Below, piece after piece: positions 7,025-13,269 of a stretch of DNA of 13,269 nucleotides. The stretch is from an uncultured Flavobacterium sp. (lineage in GTDB: Bacteria > Bacteroidota > Bacteroidia > Flavobacteriales > Flavobacteriaceae). The first letter of the stretch is position 1. Each line of letters opens with the position of its first letter. Under the pieces are notes generated by a model. The model was given only the letters and a program-made list of their open reading frames with translations. It was not told the DNA's origin and searched no databases. The translations under genes were made by a program, and so were the position numbers. The stretch covers positions 1-13,269 of the forward strand of contig CAMPIZ010000013.1 in assembly GCA_946886675.1 (NCBI GenBank). Reading direction: 5' to 3'.

Positions 7025-8260
7025 ATGAAAGCACGAACGAAACTTATCTATTTACTTTTACTCGCCACATCAACTTTAGCTAATGCTCAGCAAACTAAGG
7101 ATACCCTAATTGCTGATACCGAAACAACAAAAACTGTTGAAAAAGAAAAAAAATGGTATGATAAATTCAGCATAAGAGGGTATGTACAGGCAAGGTACAA
7201 CAGGCTACTTGAAACTAATGAAAATATGGGCTGCGAACAGTGTGATAAATCATGGGGAGGTGATGGTGGCTTTTTTTTAAGAAGGGCCCGTATAGTTTTT
7301 TCAGGACAGATATATAAAAACGTATATTTTTACCTTCAACCTGATTTTGCCAGTTCTGCAAGCGGTGAAGGCCTACATTTTGGCCAGATAAGGGATGCTT
7401 ATTTTGATATAGGTTTTGATAAGGATAATGAATACCGTGTACGTATAGGACAAAGTAAAATACCTTATGGTTTTGAAAACATGCAGTCAAGCCAAAACAG
7501 GCTGCCACTGGACAGGAACGATGGTATAAACAGCTCGTTTGCAAACGAAAGGGATTTAGGGGTTTTCTTTTACTGGGCGCCTAAGGAAGTAAGAAAGTTA
7601 TTTTCAGAAGTAGTTCGTGAAAACTATAAAGGATCTGGTGATTATGGTGTAGTAGGTATAGGTGTTTTTAACGGCCAGACAGCAAACAAGCCGGAAATGA
7701 ATGATGAGCCACATCTTGTTGCCAGGGTATCCTACCCCTTTAGAATAGGAAGTCAGATTATAGAACCGGGTATACAGGGTTATACAGGAGAATATGTAAT
7801 GTTTGATTCACAACTTAGTGAAGGTGTTACTACCAATGCAGAGCAGAGTTATGTGGACAGGCGTGCAGCAGTATCATTTATAATGTACCCTAAGCCGTTT
7901 GGTATCCAGGCAGAATATAATATAGGTGAAGGCCCTGAGTTTGATAAAGAAACACAGTCTATTATGGTAAAGCCTGTGGAAGGTGGATATGCAACTTTAA
8001 CCTACCGTATTCAGCATAAAGATATGTTTTTCTTCCCCTTTACACGTTATCACTATTACAGGGGCGGTAAAAAACATGAAAGGGATGCAAGAAGCTATGC
8101 GGTAAACGAACTTGAAATTGGGCTTGAATGGCAGTTTAGCAAAAACTTTGAATTAGTTACTATGTACACTATTTCAAACAGGACTTATGAAGATTTTGCC
8201 CTTCAGGATAATCAGCAGGAAGGTAACCTGCTACGGATACAGGCACAGGTAAACTTTTAA
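7025..8260 (+). CDS. Porin of the OprO/OprP (Porin_O_P) family
   Basis: Predicted outer-membrane beta-barrel channel of 411 aa. A signal peptide covers residues 1-21 (LATSTLANA|QQ). A short acidic/lysine-rich linker (about 22-44) precedes the barrel. The first strands carry typical family sequence: FSIRGYVQARYNR, GGFFLRRARIVFSG, VYFYLQPDFA and YRVRIGQSKIPYGFENMQSS. The protein ends in Phe (IQAQVNF), the usual C-terminal signature of barrel proteins. A CEQC pair (Cys70 and Cys73) lies in the first extracellular or periplasmic loop. Although the family is named for phosphate-selective porins, substrate specificity cannot be read from sequence. I chose the ATG at 7025 because the longer TTG start at 7004 overlaps the -7 promoter element. 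The gene is monocistronic: it has its own promoter upstream and a hairpin 8 nt after the stop. Confidence 0.9.
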   Translation: MKARTKLIYLLLLATSTLANAQQTKDTLIADTETTKTVEKEKKWYDKFSIRGYVQARYNRLLETNENMGCEQCDKSWGGDGGFFLRRARIVFSGQIYKNVYFYLQPDFASSASGEGLHFGQIRDAYFDIGFDKDNEYRVRIGQSKIPYGFENMQSSQNRLPLDRNDGINSSFANERDLGVFFYWAPKEVRKLFSEVVRENYKGSGDYGVVGIGVFNGQTANKPEMNDEPHLVARVSYPFRIGSQIIEPGIQGYTGEYVMFDSQLSEGVTTNAEQSYVDRRAAVSFIMYPKPFGIQAEYNIGEGPEFDKETQSIMVKPVEGGYATLTYRIQHKDMFFFPFTRYHYYRGGKKHERDARSYAVNELEIGLEWQFSKNFELVTMYTISNRTYEDFALQDNQQEGNLLRIQAQVNF

Positions 8261-8267
8261 GATAATT

Positions 8268-8295
8268 ACAGGCACTTTTAGGTGCCTGTTTTATT
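8268..8295 (+). terminator. Intrinsic terminator of the porin gene
   Basis: Perfect 8-bp stem ACAGGCAC (8268-8275) / GTGCCTGT (8282-8289) with a 6-nt loop, followed by TTTTATT. It lies immediately after the porin stop and before the prmA promoter. Confidence 0.88.
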
Positions 8296-8317
8296 ATACC
8301 TGTGATTTAATTATTAT

Positions 8318-8325
8318 TACTTTTG
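8318..8325 (+). promoter_or_regulatory. prmA-clpS promoter -7 element (TACTTTTG)
   Basis: Exact TAnnTTTG match, 16 nt before the prmA ATG, located between the porin terminator and prmA. No convincing -33 TTTG was seen. It implies that prmA-clpS is transcribed independently of the porin, with a very short leader. Confidence 0.6.
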
Positions 8326-8341
8326 CAAAAAAAATAAAACT

Positions 8342-9175
8342 ATGTCAAACATATATATAGGATACCATTTTACCATACAACCCAAAGAACAAGGGACTGA
8401 AATACTGCTTGCAGAGCTGGGTGAAACTCCCTTTGAAAGCTTTATAGAAACCGAAGAGGGGCTTTCTGCTTATATCCAAAAGCAATACTGGGATGAAAAT
8501 ATACTTGATGACATTTTTATACTTAATTCCCCCGAATTTAAAATTGAATATACATTTGAGGAAATTGAGCAGGTAAACTGGAATGAGGAATGGGAAAAGA
8601 ACTTTGAACCTATAGCGGTAGATAACACCTGCTATGTGCGTGCGCCTTTTCATGCAAAGACCGATGCTGAATATGACATCGTTATAGAACCCAAAATGAG
8701 TTTTGGCACAGGGCATCATGAAACCACTTTTATGATGATACAGCATCTTCTGGAGACAGATGTTACCAATAAAAAAACACTTGATATGGGTTGTGGTACT
8801 GCCATACTGGCCATACTTGCAGAGATGAGAGGCGCCAAACCTATTGATGCCATTGATATTGATAACTGGTGCTACCTTAACTCCATTGAGAATGCAGAGC
8901 GCAATAACTGCCATAATATTACAGTTTATGAGGGTGATGCTGCATTGCTTGAAGGTAAAAAGTATGATGTTATTATAGCGAACATAAACCGCAACATATT
9001 ATTAAATGATATGCAGCATTATAAAGACAGCCTTAACGAAGGAGGTATATTGTTGCTAAGCGGTTTTTATGAAGAAGACATTCCGGCTATAGATGAATCG
9101 TGTACTGAAAAAGGTATGAAATTTGTGAAAAAACTAAGCAGGAACAATTGGGTTTCTTTAAAATATGTAAATTAG
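8342..9175 (+). CDS. prmA: Ribosomal protein L11 methyltransferase
   Basis: Cytoplasmic SAM-dependent enzyme that trimethylates ribosomal protein L11 at several amino groups. The 277 aa length is slightly below that of the E. coli enzyme, as expected for the shorter Bacteroidota form. The N-terminal substrate-recognition domain spans about 1-110 and ends in the conserved NEEWEKNFEP segment (81-90). The catalytic domain shows MSFGTGHHETT (119-129), the SAM motif I LDMGCGTAILAI (147-158), the acidic residue after the second strand (IDAIDID) and the PrmA hallmark IIANINRNIL (211-220). The last residues carry a beta strand ending KLSRNNWVSL. It is followed 22 nt later by clpS, forming a small translation/proteolysis operon. 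Nothing suggests truncation. Confidence 0.96.
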   Translation: MSNIYIGYHFTIQPKEQGTEILLAELGETPFESFIETEEGLSAYIQKQYWDENILDDIFILNSPEFKIEYTFEEIEQVNWNEEWEKNFEPIAVDNTCYVRAPFHAKTDAEYDIVIEPKMSFGTGHHETTFMMIQHLLETDVTNKKTLDMGCGTAILAILAEMRGAKPIDAIDIDNWCYLNSIENAERNNCHNITVYEGDAALLEGKKYDVIIANINRNILLNDMQHYKDSLNEGGILLLSGFYEEDIPAIDESCTEKGMKFVKKLSRNNWVSLKYVN

Positions 9176-9197
9176 CAAACTGAATAAACATTTGAAT

Positions 9198-9473
9198 ATG
9201 AGTACAAAGGAAAAAGTTTTAGAAGAGGTATTGGTCGAGGAAGGCATTTCGGCTAACAATGAGATTGTATTGTATAATGATAATGTAAATACCTTTGACC
9301 ATGTAATTGATACACTTATAAGAGTTTGTGAGCATACTGCAGAGCAGGCTGAACAATGCTCTTTAATTGTACACTATAACGGAAAATGCACTGTAAAGAC
9401 AGGCGAATTTAAAGAACTGAAACCACAATGCACACAACTGCTCGAAGCGGGTTTAAGTGCAGAAATAGTATAA
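9198..9473 (+). CDS. clpS: ATP-dependent Clp protease adaptor ClpS
   Basis: Adaptor of 91 aa that delivers proteins with N-terminal degrons to ClpAP-type (in Bacteroidota probably ClpCP) protease. The core is intact: IVLYNDNVNTFDHVIDTLIRVC (residues 23-44) followed by helix, and LIVHYNGKC (56-64). Asn27, Asp28 and His59 match E. coli Asn34, Asp35 and His66, which contact the degron alpha-amino group. Position 29 is Asn where E. coli and most homologues have Asp36, an unusual change. The ATG at 9198 gives the family-like start MSTKEKV; a TTG two codons upstream at 9192 is less likely. It lies 22 nt after prmA and is probably co-transcribed. A shared bidirectional hairpin follows the stop. Confidence 0.95.
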   Translation: MSTKEKVLEEVLVEEGISANNEIVLYNDNVNTFDHVIDTLIRVCEHTAEQAEQCSLIVHYNGKCTVKTGEFKELKPQCTQLLEAGLSAEIV

Positions 9474-9476
9474 AAA

Positions 9477-9502
9477 AAGGGATGCTTAAAGCATCCCTTC
9501 TT
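9477..9502. terminator. Bidirectional intrinsic terminator, clpS / lipoprotein gene
   Basis: Perfect 9-bp stem AAGGGATGC (9477-9485) / GCATCCCTT (9491-9499) with a TTAAA loop, preceded by an A tract and followed by CTT. It lies between the clpS stop (9473) and the convergent lipoprotein stop (9522), so it can serve both. Confidence 0.9.
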
Positions 9503-9521
9503 CATTAAACACCAATCCTGG

Positions 9522-10052
9522 TTATTTTACAAACACATACTCTACTGTTCCAATTACATATACAGCTCCGCCGTTATCATCCCTGTCAGGATAAGAGGCA
9601 AACGCATCGGTAAATGTAATTATGTTACCTTCTTTTACCAGGTTAATAGTAACATCGTTACCATTATTATTTTCATATGTAGCCCTGATAATAGCATCAC
9701 TTCCTGAGCTGCTTAAAAGCTCCCATGTACCACCAAAGCTGCCTTCAGTACATCCGGATGTACCGTCATCCTCATTCACAATTATTGTGTTTTTTTGGTA
9801 CTCAAAACTGTTGTCTGAGTTAAGTACGATCCTGCTGTTGTTGTAACAGTCAGATTCTTCCATTTGGTTTTCGTTAGATGAACCGTCATCGTTAAAATCG
9901 GTAGGTTCTGCTGTTATAACCGATGTAAGGTTATAAGTTCCTGCAATCTCTACATCATTGTTTACATCTCCGTTATCATCATCGCTGCTGCATGACGTTA
10001 AACCAAAACCTGTTACTAATAATGTACAGGCTAAAATTCTAAACTTTTTCAT
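9522..10052 (-). CDS. Lipocalin-like surface lipoprotein
   Basis: Predicted lipoprotein of 176 aa. The signal peptide ends in the lipobox GLTSC with Cys21 lipidated. The following SSDDDN resembles the acidic lipoprotein export signal known in Bacteroidota, so exposure on the cell surface is inferred. Residues about 35-176 match the pattern of flavobacterial lipocalin-like proteins: an opening strand IAGTYNLTSV, an aspartate-rich DFNDDG loop (52-57) that could bind calcium, strands RIVLNSDNSFEY and GGTWELL, and a closing strand VEYVFVK. Cys69 and Cys101 are the only mature cysteines besides Cys21 and may form a disulfide. Its ligand is unknown. It is convergent with clpS and divergent from the sensor-regulator. 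A candidate promoter, TAGATTTG on this strand, lies 31 nt upstream of the ATG. Confidence 0.8.
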   Translation of the reverse strand: MKKFRILACTLLVTGFGLTSCSSDDDNGDVNNDVEIAGTYNLTSVITAEPTDFNDDGSSNENQMEESDCYNNSRIVLNSDNSFEYQKNTIIVNEDDGTSGCTEGSFGGTWELLSSSGSDAIIRATYENNNGNDVTINLVKEGNIITFTDAFASYPDRDDNGGAVYVIGTVEYVFVK

Positions 10053-10082
10053 ATCGCTTCTTTATGTTTAGGTTAATAAGGG

Positions 10083-10090
10083 CAAATCTA
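10083..10090 (-). promoter_or_regulatory. Lipoprotein gene promoter -7 element (TAGATTTG)
   Basis: On the minus strand 10083-10090 reads TAGATTTG, an exact TAnnTTTG match, 31 nt upstream of the lipoprotein ATG at 10052. The perfect palindrome at 10105-10118 sits 15 bp further upstream, where it would overlap the -33 region. Confidence 0.6.
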
Positions 10091-10104
10091 AAAAGCACTA
10101 TAAA

Positions 10105-10118
10105 CCTTAATGTTAAGG
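10105..10118. repeat. Perfect palindrome CCTTAA-TG-TTAAGG
   Basis: Six-bp arms with a 2-nt spacer, located at the expected -33 region of the lipoprotein promoter. The position and symmetry suit a homodimeric repressor operator. The core TTAATGTTAAG also occurs at 6940-6950, upstream of the porin. Confidence 0.55.
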
Positions 10119-10354
10119 AAACCGTTAATTAAAATTAGTTTAACAATAACAAGCAGAATGAAGTTTTGGTAATCCTTTTGCTCACAATATCTTTCCGATT
10201 TATTGTGCGTTTTTTGTTAAAGTTGAAAAAAGGGTGATAATTAACATTTACTTAATAATTGTGTAAGTTTATCGTCAAAACCCACCTTGTGAGAATAGGT
10301 TAAACCCACAATCAAAATTTAGCTATATTCGTACTCAGCAACCGTATTATAGTC

Positions 10355-13162
10355 ATGCATAAAAAATTTACTGATTTAGCTTTTTTATTCTTTTACCTGA
10401 ATATTTTTTCACAGGACCTCCCTCCTATTCTTAAATACAGTACAGGAATCTATAATGCAGGCAATCAAAACTGGATGATTAGCCAGGACAGGAATCATTT
10501 TATGTATTTTGCCAACAATGGCGGACTTTTAGAGTACAATGGCACAGCATGGACATTATACCCTTCTCCCAACGAAACAATTATAAGATCTGTAAAAGTT
10601 ATTGGGGAACGTATTTATACCGGCTGTTATATGGAGTTTGGCTACTGGGAACGCCAGGAAAACGGTTCGCTTACCTACACCAGCCTTAGTACCAAAATTA
10701 AAGACAAAATACTGGATGATGAGCAGTTTTGGAATATAGCCCGGTATGACCATTGGGTAATTTTCCAGTCGCTTAACCAGATATTTATTTATGACACACA
10801 AAAGAATACCTTTAAGATTATAAAGCCTGAGACCGGGGTAAATAAAATATTTACTGTAGGCAATACTATTCTCTATCAAACATTTGGTACCGGGCTTTAT
10901 GAAATTGAAAATGGTACGAGTAAGCTGGTAAGTAATGCGCCGCTAATACAAAATAATAAAATAATTAATATTTATGCTTCCGGAGAAGGGCTGCTTATTC
11001 AAACCCAGTTTAACGGGCTGCTCGAACTGAAAGCCAATACCGTAAGCCAATGGAAAACTGATGCTGATAGCGAGCTTCAGGCCAGCAGTATATACAGCAG
11101 CCAGAAGCTTAGCGACGGCAGTCTTGCACTGGGTACTGTATCAAACGGTATATTTATACTATCTCCCACAGGTAAGGTAAAATATCATATAACACAAAAT
11201 AAAGGACTTAGCAACAACACGGCACTTTCTCTTTTTGAAGATTCAGACAGAAACCTATGGATAGGGCTTGACAATGGCATAAACTGTATTAACCTGCAGT
11301 CTGCTGTAAGGAATTTTGTAGATGATACCGGTTTTTTAGGCACCATATATGCCTCTGCGTTATATAATGGAATTTTATATGTTGGTACAAACCAGGGGCT
11401 TTTTTATAAAACCTATAATGAAACCGGCGACTTTAAATTTATAGCAGGTACAAAAGGACAGGTATGGTCGCTTTACAAACATGATGGTACTTTATTTTGC
11501 GGACATGACTCAGGCACATATATAGTAAATGGTAATACGGCCAAACAAATATTTACCGCATCGGGCACATGGAAATTTGAGAAGCATCCATACAACAAAA
11601 ATATGCTTTTACAGGGTAATTATTATGGAGTATCAGTATTAGAAAAAACAGGAGATAGCTGGAAATTCAGGAATAAAATAAAGGGATTTGATTATTCCAG
11701 CCGCTATTTTGCGGTATCTGGTAAGAATGATATTTACGTAAGCCACGAATACAAAGGTATTTTTAGGATTACAACTGACAGGGATTATAACACCGTTACA
11801 AACTATAAGGCCTATAAAGCACCTGCAAAAGGGAAGAATGCCGGCCTTGCAGGCTTTAACAACAGTATTTACTATGCATCTAAAGACGGTTTCTTTATAC
11901 TGAATGCTAAAACCAAAGAGTTTGTAAAAGATGAAAAGCTATCAAAAAGTTTTTTACAGGACGAATACATTTCAGGAAAATTAATGCCGGATAATGCTAA
12001 CCGCCTATGGTTTATTACCAAAAACTATATCAATTACTTTTCATCGGGCAAGCTTACGGCAGAACTTAAGCAAAACACTATAGCCATACCTTCTTCATTA
12101 ACCAATTCTATGTTAGGGTTTGAGAATATCACTCAAATAACACCAAATATATATCTGGTTGGTACTACTGATGGCTATTATACCATAAATATCAATGAGC
12201 TCAATTTTAAGGCAAACACTATCAGTATTACCGGAATTACTTCCAATACACTAAATGGCAGGCCAACTACAACAAACATCAGCAGTGAAGGGGAGTTTAA
12301 ATATGCAGAAAACAACCTGGCTTTTTTATATACGGTACCTGAATACAGCAAATATGCCAATACAGAATTTCAGTACATGCTGGAAGGCATGCAGGATGAA
12401 TGGAGCGAATGGAGCAGCAGGCCTTCCACTAACTTTAAAAATCTTCCGGCAGGCACATATACCTTTAAAGTAAGAGCAAAAACCGGAAATTCAATGTCGG
12501 TTAACACTGCCGCTTACACTTTTACCATCCTCAAACCGTGGTATGCTACAAACTTTGCTGTAATTATTTACATTATACTGGCAATAATAGCGGCTTACCT
12601 TATAAACAGGGCTTATAAGAATTATTACCAGAGGCAGCGTGAAAAGCTTATTGAGGAAAACAACCGTCTGCTCGAGATAAAAGAGCTGGAAACAGAACAG
12701 CAGCTCATGAAAATTAAAAACGAGCAGCTGCAGCAGGATTTTGAGAGCAAGAACAGAGAACTTGCAGCGTCTACCATGATCCTTATTAAGAAAAATGAAC
12801 TGCTATCGATGATTAAGGACGACCTTAAAAAATCCGGTAATGAAGGAAACGAGCGAAATATAAAATCGGTTATTACAACCATTAATAAAAATATTAATGA
12901 AGATGATACCTGGGATATGTTTAAGGAAGCCTTTAATAATGCTGATAAGGATTTCCTGAAAAAAGTAAAGGCAACACATCCTGCACTTACCCCTAACGAT
13001 TTAAGATTATGTGCTTACCTAAGGCTTAATTTATCATCAAAAGAGATAGCACCATTACTTAACATTTCTGTAAGAAGTGTAGAGATAAAACGATATCGTT
13101 TGCGCAAAAAAATGGATTTACCACATGAGTTAGGGCTTGTTGAGTATATACTTTCACTGTAG
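10355..13162 (+). CDS. Membrane-spanning propeller/Y_Y_Y sensor with LuxR-type HTH
   Basis: One-component sensor-regulator of 935 aa. An N-terminal signal sequence (1-19) exports a periplasmic beta-propeller at about 30-625. A clear Reg_prop repeat is LSLFEDSDRNLWIGLDNGIN (291-310), with weaker repeats around 340-350 and 550. A Y_Y_Y ligand-binding domain follows at about 650-726 (FQYMLEGMQDEWSEWS, LPAGTYTFKVRA). A single TM helix spans about 734-750 and a charged coiled coil about 755-825. The C-terminal LuxR/GerE-like HTH lies at about 878-935 (LTPNDLRLCAYL, SSKEIAPLLNISVRSVEIKR). There is no histidine kinase or receiver domain, so it is not a hybrid two-component system. By family, such proteins sense an extracellular polymer or peptide and activate uptake genes. 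Its target is probably beyond the right edge, or the divergent lipoprotein gene. The start ATG is 302 bp from that gene. Confidence 0.9.
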   Translation: MHKKFTDLAFLFFYLNIFSQDLPPILKYSTGIYNAGNQNWMISQDRNHFMYFANNGGLLEYNGTAWTLYPSPNETIIRSVKVIGERIYTGCYMEFGYWERQENGSLTYTSLSTKIKDKILDDEQFWNIARYDHWVIFQSLNQIFIYDTQKNTFKIIKPETGVNKIFTVGNTILYQTFGTGLYEIENGTSKLVSNAPLIQNNKIINIYASGEGLLIQTQFNGLLELKANTVSQWKTDADSELQASSIYSSQKLSDGSLALGTVSNGIFILSPTGKVKYHITQNKGLSNNTALSLFEDSDRNLWIGLDNGINCINLQSAVRNFVDDTGFLGTIYASALYNGILYVGTNQGLFYKTYNETGDFKFIAGTKGQVWSLYKHDGTLFCGHDSGTYIVNGNTAKQIFTASGTWKFEKHPYNKNMLLQGNYYGVSVLEKTGDSWKFRNKIKGFDYSSRYFAVSGKNDIYVSHEYKGIFRITTDRDYNTVTNYKAYKAPAKGKNAGLAGFNNSIYYASKDGFFILNAKTKEFVKDEKLSKSFLQDEYISGKLMPDNANRLWFITKNYINYFSSGKLTAELKQNTIAIPSSLTNSMLGFENITQITPNIYLVGTTDGYYTININELNFKANTISITGITSNTLNGRPTTTNISSEGEFKYAENNLAFLYTVPEYSKYANTEFQYMLEGMQDEWSEWSSRPSTNFKNLPAGTYTFKVRAKTGNSMSVNTAAYTFTILKPWYATNFAVIIYIILAIIAAYLINRAYKNYYQRQREKLIEENNRLLEIKELETEQQLMKIKNEQLQQDFESKNRELAASTMILIKKNELLSMIKDDLKKSGNEGNERNIKSVITTINKNINEDDTWDMFKEAFNNADKDFLKKVKATHPALTPNDLRLCAYLRLNLSSKEIAPLLNISVRSVEIKRYRLRKKMDLPHELGLVEYILSL

Positions 13163-13269
13163 TATACTACAACATTTCCTAAAATTACCTATACAACACC
13201 ACAACAACAACGTTGTAATCAGGCTTTTTACCGTGGGCTAATTAATTTATTTTTATACTTAACGTACTG
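13163..13269 (+). other. Right-edge intergenic stretch
   Basis: No gene and no clear intrinsic terminator were seen after the sensor-regulator. It contains a CAA-rich tract leading into the perfect 10-bp palindrome ACAACGTTGT at 13207-13216, a possible operator or chance symmetry, then AT-rich sequence to the edge. The next gene is outside the window. Confidence 0.4.

Larger units (their letters stand above)
10053..10354. promoter_or_regulatory. Divergent intergenic region, lipoprotein / sensor-regulator
   Basis: AT-rich 302-bp region without a gene. It holds the lipoprotein -7 element (10083-10090, minus), the palindrome 10105-10118, further TGTTAA hexamers at 10215 (+) and, inverted, at 10140 and 10241, a pair of AAACCCAC direct repeats (10278-10285 and 10302-10309) and GGTT-A-AACC at 10298-10306. 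The + strand TATATTCG at 10324-10331 is one mismatch from TAnnTTTG and is the best promoter candidate for the sensor-regulator, 23 nt before its ATG. Confidence 0.5.

Noticed and set aside
8345..8914. 189-codon open frame on the minus strand opposite prmA
   Set aside because: Antisense shadow of a clear prmA; it has no recognisable domain or promoter, and its composition is explained by the opposite strand.
10278..10309. Two AAACCCAC direct repeats as a possible CRISPR or iteron array
   Set aside because: Only two 8-bp copies 24 bp apart; too few and too short for either, so noted only as part of the intergenic region.
12625..12882. Serine-rich 85-codon minus-strand frame
   Set aside because: Complement of the Glu/Lys-rich coiled-coil region of the sensor-regulator, which accounts for its low complexity.

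Overview
The window reads as chromosomal DNA of a member of Bacteroidota, most likely Flavobacteriaceae (Flavobacterium-like). The reasons are low GC content, TAnnTTTG-type -7 promoter elements, almost no Shine-Dalgarno sequences, a type IX secretion (T9SS) type A C-terminal sorting domain, a Bacteroidota-type lipoprotein export signal, a Porin_O_P barrel, and a Y_Y_Y/propeller sensor fused to a LuxR-type HTH. No tRNA, rRNA, CRISPR array, transposase or phage gene was seen.

Layout. (1) 48-1318 (+): a TlpA-like thioredoxin lipoprotein and triosephosphate isomerase (tpiA), 2 nt apart, ending at a bidirectional terminator. (2) 1388-1966 (-): a Crp/Fnr-type regulator, convergent with tpiA and divergent from the next gene. 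(3) 2236-6714 (+): a 1492-residue secreted multidomain protein. It has a signal peptide, two near-identical tandem 175-residue modules, Ig-like domains, a further extracellular domain, Calx-beta, a choice-of-anchor-I beta-propeller and a T9SS tail. A strong hairpin terminator follows. (4) 7025-8260 (+): an outer-membrane porin of the OprO/OprP type with its own promoter and terminator. (5) 8342-9473 (+): prmA (ribosomal protein L11 methyltransferase) and clpS (N-end-rule adaptor), ending at a bidirectional terminator. (6) 9522-10052 (-): a lipocalin-like lipoprotein, probably surface exposed. (7) 10355-13162 (+): a membrane-spanning one-component regulator with a periplasmic propeller plus Y_Y_Y sensor, one TM helix, a coiled coil and a cytoplasmic LuxR-type HTH. 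The last 107 nt hold no gene.

How it fits together. The tpiA and prmA-clpS blocks are housekeeping genes that I recall as neighbours in many Flavobacteriaceae. If so, the crp-like gene, the giant T9SS protein and the porin form an accessory insert between them. That insert looks like an envelope module: a transcription factor, an exported giant protein and an outer-membrane channel. The final sensor-regulator probably controls a nutrient-uptake locus just beyond the right edge, but this cannot be seen here. Three genes (crp-like, porin, clpS) can be extended upstream to TTG codons. In each case an internal ATG is the better start, and in the porin the TTG lies inside the promoter. The most notable features are the recent-looking 543-bp-period intragenic duplication in the giant gene, a cluster of TGTTAA motifs in the two intergenic regions flanking the porin and sensor genes, and the kinase-less propeller regulator.
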